Source of the DNA: Pseudomonadales bacterium
GTDB taxonomy: Bacteria > Pseudomonadota > Gammaproteobacteria > Pseudomonadales > Moraxellaceae
Assembly (NCBI GenBank): GCA_013043915.1
Contig: JABEVH010000207.1
Coordinates: forward strand, 1-44,079
Length of the DNA: 44,079 nt
Direction: 5' to 3'
Positions 25,337 to 33,571 of this stretch are shown piece by piece. Every line of letters begins with the position of its first letter. Positions within the stretch are counted from its first letter, which is position 1. The notes beneath the pieces are model-generated. The model was not told the origin of the DNA. It did no database searches and saw only the letters and a list, made by a program, of their open reading frames with translations. A program made the translations under genes and the position numbers.

Positions 25337-28044
25337 GAGCTGCTCCGTAATTCTTGGCGTATGATTTTCCCGCTAGAACCATCCATGCGAACATGCTCGC
25401 CATCCTTAATACAACGTGTGATGCCTGGAATGCCGACAATGGCGGGTATACCGAGCTCCCGCGCCACCACGGCCGAGTGGGAAAGTGTCGAGCCGCGCTC
25501 AACCAGCAGTCCGCCAACCGTTGGAAATAAAGGGGCCCATCCTGGATCAGTTCTCATGGTGCATAAGATTTGGCCATTGAGGCTCAGTTCATCTTCGGGA
25601 GAGAAAATAAGCCGCACCGGGGCTTCGACGATGCCCGGGTAACATCCCGTCCCCTTTAACTCTAGTCCATCGGCTGACAGGGCTGAATCTTCTTCCGGTC
25701 CATGATAGGGCCCGGGGTGATTGGCCATACCGTAGGTCCACACCTGGGGCCCGGGTTCCTGATCACTATAACGAGCATATTCCTGCTGTCTCAGTTGAAC
25801 CAGGCCTGGTAGATTAGTCTGAATGGCTCGTCCATCATGCAGCGCATAAATTTCATCCAGGGTCAGATAAAAAATATCGCGGGCTTGAGTTAAGTAAGCA
25901 CTGCTTGCCAACTGCTGCCCTAATTCCAAAAAAATATCTCGGTATAAACCGAATAAACGTGTGCGCGCCAGACGCATGCTCTCACGATAACGAACAGCAT
26001 GGCGCAGTTGTTGCAGTTGGTGCTGAAACCGGCGCAACGGCCGAGAACCTAAGCGTTCCTTGATGCGGGCAAATGCTTGAGCTTCAGCCTCGGATCGGAA
26101 GCCGGCCTCGCGCAGGGTCAATGTGTCCGGACCCAAGTCATCACGGGTCAGATAATTGCGCAAAATGGCAAAGAGAAAAGAGGGATCCTGGCGCAGGGTC
26201 ATAGATTCAAGTTTTAGCTCCCCCATGCACCGGTCACCGTAGCACTCAATATAAGCCTGGCACTGCTCATAAAACGTAGGATCAAGAATCTGTAACCTTG
26301 CCAGTATCATGCTTTGGTCACTGGCCTCGACCAAGGCCCGTGCGGGTGGATGTAGCCTCAGGTAGGCGCACATACGCAGCAGCATCTTGGTGGGTTCAGT
26401 ACTTTCGATGCCCTCTTCACCTGAGAGGAGGTTGTTTTGTAACAATGAGGGCTCAGAAAATCCAGCAGCAACCAGGGTTCGATGTACACGCCCATTCATC
26501 ATCATGACATAGAAATCATTGATGATAGGGGTGGTCCAGCGTTGCAAAAGTTCAAGATCCAGCTGTTTTAAGGTGCTTACCAGGGCTGCACTGTCCAGCG
26601 TATGCAACAGGTTACGGTCGATATGGGCATAGACGTTCTCAAAGTGTTCACGAAAATTGCGAACGCGCGCCTCCATGTTTTGAAAGCCCAAAAAGAGATG
26701 GAACAGGGCACGCAAAACCTGAGGCAGGCGGTGCAGTTTTTCCCGCCAGCTGAACGTGGTGTCCTGAATCAGATCCACAGGCTGAGTCAGGCCCATCATG
26801 CGTTCCATGTCGGCCTTGTTGGTCCGAAATGAGGGCAAAAGCAGAAGGCCACGATACCAGTTATTGATGTTGTAGTAGATGCGTCCATGCAGCAAGCCCA
26901 ACATATTGCCGAGCATGGAGCGATGGGCTTCAATAACGTGTTCAGATATGCCCAGAATACGCATGGTCTGTTCATACACGGTGGCATAGGCTTGGCTAGC
27001 AAAAGAGAACGTCAGGGGAGTCGTGACGCCACAATAGGACTCTTGAATATTGGCATTATCAAATACCGTCAGGGGGGTGGTTTCCTGCGGCGCAGGTAAC
27101 TGGGTAATCGGTCGGGTTTGCAGGATAAAAAATTGACCTTGCCGGTAAGTCCATTCAATATCCTGCGGGGCGCGTTGCAGATGGGCAATGCGTAATCCAA
27201 TATCGCGCAGGTTGAGTATGTTTTCAGGGCTAAGGCAGGGTTCCTGCCGGCGTACCAGATCTACCGTGCTTTCGCAGGTTCCTTGGCCTTTCGCATGATC
27301 AAATATGAGAGCCGTATCTTTCTCGGCGATCTGTGACTTGATATGACTATCAAATAGTCCCACGCTATAATCATCGGCATTGCACAGGCCGCTGACCAGA
27401 CCTTCCCCCAGACCCCAGGTGGCTGAAATCAAAGCCTGGTCCCTCTGGCCAGTGACCGGGTGTGCGGTAAACATCACCCCGGAGACCTCACCGTCCACCA
27501 TATCCTGCAAGATAATGGCAGAGCGTATATCGTCCAGAGGCAAGCCACGTGTCAAGCGATACTGCAAGGCACGGGCATTATAGGCGGATGCGGCTACATG
27601 CAAGATGGCGGCTTCGAGATGGCCAAGTCCTCGCTGAAACAGCAGGCTATCCATCTGACCGGCAAACGAGGCGCCTTCGGCATCTTCGCCGACGACCGAG
27701 GAACGTACAGCAAGGAAGAGGTCTTCACGGCCTGTTAGCCAAGTCTTTAGAGGGTGGCGCAGATCATCAGGAAAAGTAGCCTGATACCAGAGAGACTGGA
27801 TTTGGTGGGCGGCAACTTCGATTTCCTGGAAACTTGACGTGCGATGTATTCCTTGCATAGACCGCTGGATCTGGTCATGCAAACCCAGCTGTTGCAGGAG
27901 CAGTGCCCAGGCTTGGGTGGTAAGCACGGCCCAGCGCGGCACAGCTAGTCCTGCGCGTGTCAATTCAGCTAGATGAGCGGCTTTGCCACCCAGAGCATCG
28001 GTACCTAATCCCAGGGCCTGTTCCTGTGTCAATAACATATTCAT
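25333..28044 (-). CDS. PEP-synthase-like dikinase without PEP-binding barrel (RPH-like layout)
   Basis: A 903-residue protein. Residues about 1-315 form the PPDK/PpsA ATP-grasp domain: GGKAAHLAEL, VRSSVVGEDAEGASFAGQ (113-130), GEVSGVMFTAHPVTG (185-199), and DIEWTYRQGQFFILQTRPIT (295-314). Residues about 320-780 are a mostly helical middle region of unknown fold. Residues about 790-903 form the phosphohistidine swivel domain with GSTLSHSAVVARELGIPAIVG; His856 is the phospho-carrier. The C-terminal TIM barrel that binds pyruvate/PEP in PpsA is absent, so PEP synthesis is unlikely. The order ATP-grasp, middle, His domain is that of rifampin phosphotransferase, suggesting that the middle domain binds an alcohol or other acceptor that is phosphorylated from ATP. 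It overlaps both neighbours by four bases. Confidence 0.82.
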   Translation of the reverse strand: MNMLLTQEQALGLGTDALGGKAAHLAELTRAGLAVPRWAVLTTQAWALLLQQLGLHDQIQRSMQGIHRTSSFQEIEVAAHQIQSLWYQATFPDDLRHPLKTWLTGREDLFLAVRSSVVGEDAEGASFAGQMDSLLFQRGLGHLEAAILHVAASAYNARALQYRLTRGLPLDDIRSAIILQDMVDGEVSGVMFTAHPVTGQRDQALISATWGLGEGLVSGLCNADDYSVGLFDSHIKSQIAEKDTALIFDHAKGQGTCESTVDLVRRQEPCLSPENILNLRDIGLRIAHLQRAPQDIEWTYRQGQFFILQTRPITQLPAPQETTPLTVFDNANIQESYCGVTTPLTFSFASQAYATVYEQTMRILGISEHVIEAHRSMLGNMLGLLHGRIYYNINNWYRGLLLLPSFRTNKADMERMMGLTQPVDLIQDTTFSWREKLHRLPQVLRALFHLFLGFQNMEARVRNFREHFENVYAHIDRNLLHTLDSAALVSTLKQLDLELLQRWTTPIINDFYVMMMNGRVHRTLVAAGFSEPSLLQNNLLSGEEGIESTEPTKMLLRMCAYLRLHPPARALVEASDQSMILARLQILDPTFYEQCQAYIECYGDRCMGELKLESMTLRQDPSFLFAILRNYLTRDDLGPDTLTLREAGFRSEAEAQAFARIKERLGSRPLRRFQHQLQQLRHAVRYRESMRLARTRLFGLYRDIFLELGQQLASSAYLTQARDIFYLTLDEIYALHDGRAIQTNLPGLVQLRQQEYARYSDQEPGPQVWTYGMANHPGPYHGPEEDSALSADGLELKGTGCYPGIVEAPVRLIFSPEDELSLNGQILCTMRTDPGWAPLFPTVGGLLVERGSTLSHSAVVARELGIPAIVGIPGITRCIKDGEHVRMDGSSGKIIRQELRSSS

Positions 28045-30776
28045 AACACCGTTCCCTCATGAGACCAGAGATCCCGAAAACTGCGGTAGGCTCGCTCCAT
28101 GAATCCATAGTGACGGAAGGTGTGTGCCATCAGATACAGGGGCATGCGGGTTACCATGATATCCATCAGAGCCAGGGTGTAGCCGCGACGCCAACGAACC
28201 GGATCCAGCGTTTGCCCGCTGTGACGCTCAAGTTCTTGTCGATGCAGCTCGATATAGTGTTCTACATCATGGGTATCTACCGGGTCATACAGCGTAAAGC
28301 CTAGCAACTCCACCAAATCATGTTGAGGAAGATGTAAGGTGGCTAGTTCCCAGTCATAGGCACATAGCCGCAAACTGCCGTCTTTCAGGCGACGGAAGGC
28401 GATATTGCGCGGATTAAAGTCATTGTGGACCAGGGTACGTGGCATGGTTTCGATCTCAGGCCACCAGTGCTCAAGGGTATGAACAACGCTGCGAAACTTC
28501 GACAGGTCATCTTCTGAGAACCATTCTGGAAACTCTTCCCGGGCATGTGCACCGAGCAGTTCCCAGAGTCGAAGTTTGTCCTGCATGCCATGGGCATGAG
28601 GGTAATCGACCAACCAGGGTTGCTGTTTGAGTTCATCTTCGCGCCCAAGCCAGATACTGTGAACTTCGGCTATGCCCCTAATGGCGGCATCAATATGTTC
28701 GCGCGTCCAGGAGGACGTATCATCCGCTGTGTCCATGAGTTCAAGCCAGGTCAGATGTTCCTGGATGAGTACATAGGCCTCACGTTCAGTATCGGCAAGT
28801 ACGCCGTAGGTGATAGGTGCATGACGCTGAAAGCGTGGATCCTGCTGGCTCATGACCATCAGTTCACGCGTATGACAGCCCCGGAATCCCAAGTGTTGCT
28901 TGCAGCGGTTGAACTCTTGCGCCAAACGGGGGTTGCACATGGCGGCAAGGCTATTGAGCATGAGAATGACTTCGTCATCCAGGGGTTTGATCTTGACCAT
29001 CACATCCAGGTTGCCGGCGCTAGTTTTGAGCCGAAAAGGAAAGTGCCCCAGGATTTTATTGACTTTGTGAGAAGTCAGTTCGGTGATAATGCTTGATCCC
29101 GCCATCTTGATGGTTAGCGCAGTAACCTCCTGCACACGCAGCGTATGTAACCCGGTAGCTGCGATAATGCTATCGAAGAACTGCGCATCTAGCTGACCGA
29201 GTTTGAGATGATCGACCGGTCGATTGCGCCCGAGTTTTTCATGGGCGCGTGCAAACTGGTCAGAAGCGATGGCAGACAGGGTAGAGATATCCAGGGCAAG
29301 ACAGTAACCAGCCATAATTTCAGCCAGCTTATGGGCCTTACCGGGGCCAGCACAGCCCATGATGTCCAGGCATTCACGTTGTTGTGGCAAATTGGTACCA
29401 CCTCCTACGGTACCTATGACCAGGGAGGGTAACATCATGGTGCAATAGACATCCCCAGCTTCGGTGAGCTCCATATGCAGTTGGGCCAAGGCTGACTCAT
29501 GAACACAGGCAATATCCTGACCCAGAGCCGTGAAGAGAGCGGCGATCACGTTGGCAACGTTGATGTTCATACCGACCATGCCGCCAGCAATTGATCCGGC
29601 ACAACAGTAGTTGTAGGCGGAAACCAGTTGCCTTGGCGATACTTTCAGGATGCGCTCACAGATGTCTTGTCGAAGCAGCGCTTCGGCGACGACACGTATG
29701 CCCCGGCCATTTAAGAAGGTCTGGTAGGTCACCTTTTTGTCGTTGGACAGATTGGCATCGATGAGAAAGTTCTCAACGCGCAGCCCCTCAAATCCCTGAA
29801 TAGATTTCAGGATCCATTGGCAAATCTGCCAGCTGCATGTAGTCGTCATGTTCTGTCCGGCAGCATCGCCAGTACGATAAATCAGGTGTACATGCACAGA
29901 CCTCCCAAAAACAAAGGGACGCACGGCACGCAGGCTTGCGTAGTTGGAATAGCGCTGTGTTTCGGTTGCCATTTCATCAAAGTGATCCTTCACCCACTCG
30001 GCAAAAAAAAGGGCATTGGCCATGTCACCGAAGACAAATACCGGCACCCGCATCATGCGCTGCTCAATCACGCGAGCTGCGACGCCCCCGGATCGCGACA
30101 GCGCTGTGGCTCCCCGCGTTGTTGAAGCCACCAGAGCTCCCTCAGACGTGGCCATGGGTGCATAATACAGACCTTGCGCGTGTTCTCCGCGCAGATGCAA
30201 GGGACCGGCGATGCCGACGGGAACCTCTACGGAGCCAATCAGCGCCTCGATATTACTGACGAGCTTGCGTGGATCCAGGCTAAGCTTACTCACCGATTCA
30301 AGCTGACAACGCGTTTGTTCGCGTACAAATCCCAAACGTTCCTGTCGCGCCTCTTCGGTATAAAGACCTCGCGCCGGTATCTTGGGTAAATTGGTTTCAT
30401 CATAAATCGTGGGGTCGGATGGGGTGTTGCAAGAGCGCATCAGGTAACAGATTTCCCAGAGCTGATGGCGTGTCTCCGTACAGTCATCGCCATGAAGGAA
30501 TAATTCCCAGCCCCCTTCCTTGCGCTCTACACAACGGTGTACAGACATTCCCGGTATTTCAAAACGCCTGGATTCAACATCCAGTTGCAGTTCGCTAAGA
30601 TGTTCTCCCTCCTCAGGCGGTTCCTGTCTGGCATCAAGCCAGCAGATTAGCTGATTGCGGCCGATAGCATGAGGCGTGGCTTGAATGGGCTTTCCTTGCG
30701 TGGTCCAAGCTTGAATACGAGCACCCGCCGTAAATCCATAACGCGTGGTGTATCCGTAAGCAGGTAATTGTGACAT
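28041..30776 (-). CDS. Class I HMG-CoA reductase fused to an APH/choline-kinase-like kinase
   Basis: A 911-residue, three-part protein. Residues 1-125 are a beta-rich domain I cannot name. Residues about 135-520 are class I HMG-CoA reductase: PVGIAGPL (186-193), MATSEGALVAST with catalytic Glu212, GDAAGQNM (NADP region), SNDKK with Lys347, GQD with Asp421, TVGGGTNLPQQ, and His512 in FARAHEK. The reaction expected is HMG-CoA to mevalonate with NADPH. Residues about 560-905 are a complete kinase fold: VMVKIKP (Lys595, ATP site), LVHNDFNPRN (catalytic Asp786, metal Asn791) and YDWE (Asp808). The usual class I ENVIG is changed to EALIG and the Asn after GQD is missing. The neighbouring dikinase gene overlaps by four bases. 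Substrates of both halves are inference; the kinase might phosphorylate mevalonate or a lipid alcohol. Confidence 0.88.
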   Translation of the reverse strand: MSQLPAYGYTTRYGFTAGARIQAWTTQGKPIQATPHAIGRNQLICWLDARQEPPEEGEHLSELQLDVESRRFEIPGMSVHRCVERKEGGWELFLHGDDCTETRHQLWEICYLMRSCNTPSDPTIYDETNLPKIPARGLYTEEARQERLGFVREQTRCQLESVSKLSLDPRKLVSNIEALIGSVEVPVGIAGPLHLRGEHAQGLYYAPMATSEGALVASTTRGATALSRSGGVAARVIEQRMMRVPVFVFGDMANALFFAEWVKDHFDEMATETQRYSNYASLRAVRPFVFGRSVHVHLIYRTGDAAGQNMTTTCSWQICQWILKSIQGFEGLRVENFLIDANLSNDKKVTYQTFLNGRGIRVVAEALLRQDICERILKVSPRQLVSAYNYCCAGSIAGGMVGMNINVANVIAALFTALGQDIACVHESALAQLHMELTEAGDVYCTMMLPSLVIGTVGGGTNLPQQRECLDIMGCAGPGKAHKLAEIMAGYCLALDISTLSAIASDQFARAHEKLGRNRPVDHLKLGQLDAQFFDSIIAATGLHTLRVQEVTALTIKMAGSSIITELTSHKVNKILGHFPFRLKTSAGNLDVMVKIKPLDDEVILMLNSLAAMCNPRLAQEFNRCKQHLGFRGCHTRELMVMSQQDPRFQRHAPITYGVLADTEREAYVLIQEHLTWLELMDTADDTSSWTREHIDAAIRGIAEVHSIWLGREDELKQQPWLVDYPHAHGMQDKLRLWELLGAHAREEFPEWFSEDDLSKFRSVVHTLEHWWPEIETMPRTLVHNDFNPRNIAFRRLKDGSLRLCAYDWELATLHLPQHDLVELLGFTLYDPVDTHDVEHYIELHRQELERHSGQTLDPVRWRRGYTLALMDIMVTRMPLYLMAHTFRHYGFMERAYRSFRDLWSHEGTVL

Positions 30777-30786
30777 ACGCGCAGCC

Positions 30787-31728
30787 TTAAGTTCCGTGGG
30801 CTGTCAGGCAGACAGCCATGATGACGCCATACCCCATCAGCATATTCATGGCAACGGCTTTTTCATTAGCTTTGCGCTGAGCGCTGGAGGGGTTGTTCTG
30901 GTAGTGATGTACTTGTCGTAGGGCCATGGCCCAACTTGCAATGATCAAACCCAGCATCCATAGCGGTAACTGCGGAAACAGTTCAAGCAGCAGGGCGCTT
31001 TGCAACAGCAACATGCCGGACACCAACCCCATGATGACCTTGGCGGCGAGGTGAGGGCCAAAAATTTTTGAGTAGGAGTCGACTCCTTCCTGTTCTTCCT
31101 CGGGTCCTTTGGTTTTGCGAGTGATTTCAAAGCAAAAACCGCTGGCAAAGGCCAGTAACATAAGCGTGATCAGAGAGGTATCTGGCAGGATGGAGGGAAC
31201 GGCCATTCGGGCCAGCCAGAAAACAATCAGGGGCATGACCAGCATATGTGAGATGGCATACCAGGTCAGGTGGCGAGTTAACCAGTCAGCTATAAAAAAT
31301 TCACGGGTCATCAGCACAGTCCAGGTAGCCATGATGCCCCAGGCGATGAGAATGGCTCCATGGGCATCGAAAACAAGAGCAAATCCCACTTGCATGAGTA
31401 CGCAGAGAAGAGCTATCCACCTCAAATCGCGTAGCGTGATCAGTCCTTGCTGTAATACCCGTTCAGGGTGGTGCAGGCAGTCACCGCTATAGTCCTTATG
31501 TTCATCCAGAATGCGTAGCGTTAAAAAGAAACTCCATGTCACTAAAGCACCCAGCACATCATAGGCATGCAGTAGTGGCCTCAGATGCATGGTTTGCCTG
31601 CTGACCACCGCCGTGGTGGCGTACAGGATAAAAAACAACAGGGCATTGGGGAGAGCAAAGCGTTCATGAACCCAGGCCATAAAACGTTGAACCCAGGGGC
31701 TTTGAAGGGTTAGTGAATTTGAAGGCAT
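30787..31728 (-). CDS. UbiA-family prenyltransferase
   Basis: A 313-residue membrane protein with about eight to nine hydrophobic segments. The first Asp-rich motif is RILDEHKDYSGD (Asp75, Asp79, Asp83), the prenyl diphosphate/Mg site of UbiA enzymes. The second is altered: EITRKTKGPEEEQEGVDSYSKIFG (201-224), where Glu and Lys/Arg replace several of the usual Asp residues although the trailing G-V-D-(S/T)-Y-S resembles a UbiA subgroup. UbiA enzymes attach prenyl chains to aromatic rings, sugars or, in archaea, to geranylgeranylglyceryl phosphate. It is the first gene of the lipid operon; GGAG precedes ATG 31728, and the HMG-CoA reductase fusion starts 10 bases after its stop. Confidence 0.83.
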   Translation of the reverse strand: MPSNSLTLQSPWVQRFMAWVHERFALPNALLFFILYATTAVVSRQTMHLRPLLHAYDVLGALVTWSFFLTLRILDEHKDYSGDCLHHPERVLQQGLITLRDLRWIALLCVLMQVGFALVFDAHGAILIAWGIMATWTVLMTREFFIADWLTRHLTWYAISHMLVMPLIVFWLARMAVPSILPDTSLITLMLLAFASGFCFEITRKTKGPEEEQEGVDSYSKIFGPHLAAKVIMGLVSGMLLLQSALLLELFPQLPLWMLGLIIASWAMALRQVHHYQNNPSSAQRKANEKAVAMNMLMGYGVIMAVCLTAHGT

Positions 31729-31750
31729 AAAACTAGCTCCGAAAAAAAAC

Positions 31751-31779
31751 TAAATAGCCAGAATCTGCACAGCTGGCAA
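31751..31779 (-). promoter_or_regulatory. Candidate sigma-70 promoter of the seven-gene lipid operon
   Basis: On the minus strand TTGCCA (31779-31774) and TATTTA (31756-31751) are 17 bases apart, ending about 22 bases before the UbiA gene start. A perfect 10-base palindrome AATAGCTATT (31793-31802) lies just upstream of the -35 box and could be an operator. Neither is proven. Confidence 0.45.
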
Positions 31780-31886
31780 TCTTTGGTACTTAAATAGCTA
31801 TTAACTTGTCAGTATAGGAGAACTGTGAGCGCTTACCGCCCATTAAACAGGAAAGCTGATGAGATCTTGAGAAGAATGTTTTTAGC

Positions 31887-32807
31887 TCAGAACGTCAAAC
31901 TTAAGATCACCCCCAGTTCTTCATTCGGGAAGATATTGTCGGTATGGGTATAATAGTCGCTGTAGAAGCGCAAGAGTGTACTGCCTGCCGGATGGAGTTC
32001 CAGATAAACGCTGACATACTGAGTGGCATTTAAGGTATCCACCGTCGGCGGTTGGTAGTTGAAGGTAATCCCTGGCCATAGATAGCGATAGGCTGTACAC
32101 GCCATATCCAGTGAGGCGTAGGGAAAACTATGGTAGTTCTCCGCATTACTGCCGACATGGGTATAGCCGCCAGTCAAGGTGGTTTGCAGGTCATGAAGTC
32201 GGGCTGTGGTGGCAAACTCGGCGCTGATGTCGCGTGTCCCGGTCCCCAATCCTGATGAGGCATCACCGTTATCATTTTTGCCCACGATGCCGACGTATCC
32301 GCTCCAGACAGAACCCAGGCTCCAGTTTCTCAAGAACTCCAGGCTGATATCCGACCATCCTGTCGCCATTTGATCTGATTGGGAATGGATACGAATATGG
32401 TGAGTACGACAATAATTAATTTCAGCTGAGGTCAAGAGGCCGCGCGCTATTTGTTCCCGAATCTGCTTCGGCTTCAATCCTGCCAATCGTCGGCAGAGTA
32501 GTCGAGGTGAGGGCCCCAAACTCGTGATATAGGTGTTGCCCAAAATACGCTGATAGGGCGCAATCAGGGCCAGTTCCCAAGGACCGTGATCGATGAAAGG
32601 GCGAAGCGTCATGGTCTCTAAGGTGCTAGTGCTGGTGTTATAGGCTTGGTGCTCAAGGCTGGGCGTAAGGGTCATTCCCGGAGACCAAGAATTTAGCTGG
32701 GCCGGTGTGGCGTAAAAATCCAGGATTTCGTCATCGTTTAAACTCGTGTCAGCCAGGCAAGCGCAAGAAACTACCAGACTGAGTCCAAGTATCCATTTCA
32801 CCCACAT
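31887..32807 (-). CDS. Putative outer-membrane beta-barrel protein
   Basis: A 306-residue protein with a signal peptide (first 19-20 residues, ending CLA-DT). The rest is rich in alternating aromatic/polar strands (WELALIAPY, WSGYVGIVG, DLQTTLTGGYTHVG, YVSVYLELHPAGSTLLRFYSDYYTH) and ends VILSLTF, with the C-terminal Phe expected for outer-membrane barrels recognised by BamA. A loop with four Cys and RRLAGLKPKQIREQI may be an extracellular or periplasmic insertion. No family is recognised. It is the last gene in the sigma factor operon (28 bases after the DUF3106 gene) and lies upstream of the lipid operon on the same strand. Confidence 0.6.
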   Translation of the reverse strand: MWVKWILGLSLVVSCACLADTSLNDDEILDFYATPAQLNSWSPGMTLTPSLEHQAYNTSTSTLETMTLRPFIDHGPWELALIAPYQRILGNTYITSLGPSPRLLCRRLAGLKPKQIREQIARGLLTSAEINYCRTHHIRIHSQSDQMATGWSDISLEFLRNWSLGSVWSGYVGIVGKNDNGDASSGLGTGTRDISAEFATTARLHDLQTTLTGGYTHVGSNAENYHSFPYASLDMACTAYRYLWPGITFNYQPPTVDTLNATQYVSVYLELHPAGSTLLRFYSDYYTHTDNIFPNEELGVILSLTF

Positions 32808-32834
32808 AAACCAACATAGCTCACGCCTCGCACC

Positions 32835-33329
32835 TTACTGGCGCAATTTCATGATCATATCACGGCGCATTTGTTGTCGTTCAGCCGGGCTGGCATTTTT
32901 GAATTTGTCATGTAAGGCTTGACGCTCCTGCGGCGTCATATTAGCCCAGGCCTGACGTAATGCCTTTTGTTGGTCTTCAGGAAGACTCATGAACCAGCGA
33001 AAACGATCACGTATCCGCGCCTGTTCTGCAGGGGGGAGGTGCTGAAATTTTTCAAAGCGTTCGCGCAGTCGCAGTTTCTGCTCTTCCGGCAAGGCTTGCC
33101 AGCGTTCAAAACGTGCACGAACATCAGCTTGTTCGTCAGGAGACATGCGCTGGTAACTGGCAAAGCGCTGTAGTATACGTTCGCGCTGTACTGCCGGTAG
33201 GGTATTCCAGCGCGGGGCTAAAGGGGCCAAAAGCTGCTGAGTAGCTGGCGGCAACGTATTCCAGTCAGGGGCATCAGCCTGAGCCAATAAACTGGCCAGG
33301 CTCAAGCAAAACAGGATCCAAAGTTTCAT
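32835..33329 (-). CDS. DUF3106 periplasmic protein
   Basis: A 164-residue secreted protein with a signal peptide (about 18 residues) and a run of degenerate helical repeats of about 20 residues: WNTLPPATQQLLAPLAPRWNTLP, FASYQRMSPDEQADVRARFERWQALPEEQKLRLRERFEKFQHLPPAEQARIRDRFRWFMSLPEDQ. Each carries F/W-x3-(L/M)-x-P-x-(E/D)-(E/Q)-(R/Q). This is the DUF3106 pattern, known mainly from beta- and gammaproteobacteria near sigma factor and DUF3619 genes. The function is unknown; resemblance to CpxP/Spy-like helical sensors is only by general look. Start overlaps the preceding small gene by four bases. Confidence 0.82.
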   Translation of the reverse strand: MKLWILFCLSLASLLAQADAPDWNTLPPATQQLLAPLAPRWNTLPAVQRERILQRFASYQRMSPDEQADVRARFERWQALPEEQKLRLRERFEKFQHLPPAEQARIRDRFRWFMSLPEDQQKALRQAWANMTPQERQALHDKFKNASPAERQQMRRDMIMKLRQ

Positions 33330-33571
33330 GGTTGTGGCTCCTTGGATGCTGCTGATCCAGGGTGAGTAGCGGTGGGTAAGTTGACGCCCGGAGGAGGTAG
33401 CGTTAGCAACGTAGCAAAATCTTTGGGGTCCATAACATGGCCATGATTATCAGCGTACTTGTCCAGATACAGCCAAAAAGCTGCAGGTAAGGGGTGCGGG
33501 GCATCAGCCTGTGACCACGAGGCTAAGCCCAACAATAATGCACAGGCTCCAGACCTTGCTTTAACTGGCAT
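33326..33571 (-). CDS. Small secreted protein of the sigma factor operon
   Basis: An 81-residue protein with a basic start, hydrophobic core ACALLLGLASW and cleavage site near SQADA, followed by about 55 residues including FWLYLDKYADNHGHVMDPKDFATLL and a Pro-rich tail. I do not recognise a family. ATG 33571 overlaps the DUF3619 gene end by 11 bases, and its stop overlaps the DUF3106 start by four bases, so it belongs to a coupled operon. It may be a periplasmic partner of the DUF3106 protein. Confidence 0.62.
   Translation of the reverse strand: MPVKARSGACALLLGLASWSQADAPHPLPAAFWLYLDKYADNHGHVMDPKDFATLLTLPPPGVNLPTATHPGSAASKEPQP

Noticed and set aside
25333..28044. Genuine PEP synthase (PpsA) or pyruvate phosphate dikinase
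   Set aside because: The chain ends 47 residues after the phospho-His, so the PEP/pyruvate TIM barrel is missing.
28545..29096. 183-codon plus-strand open frame inside the HMG-CoA reductase fusion gene
   Set aside because: Antisense shadow of a strongly conserved coding region, with no ribosome site or recognisable motif.
21500..31728. Complete mevalonate or archaeal ether lipid pathway
   Set aside because: No HMG-CoA synthase, GHMP kinases, IPP isomerase or geranylgeranylglyceryl phosphate synthase is present in the window, so only a partial similarity can be claimed.
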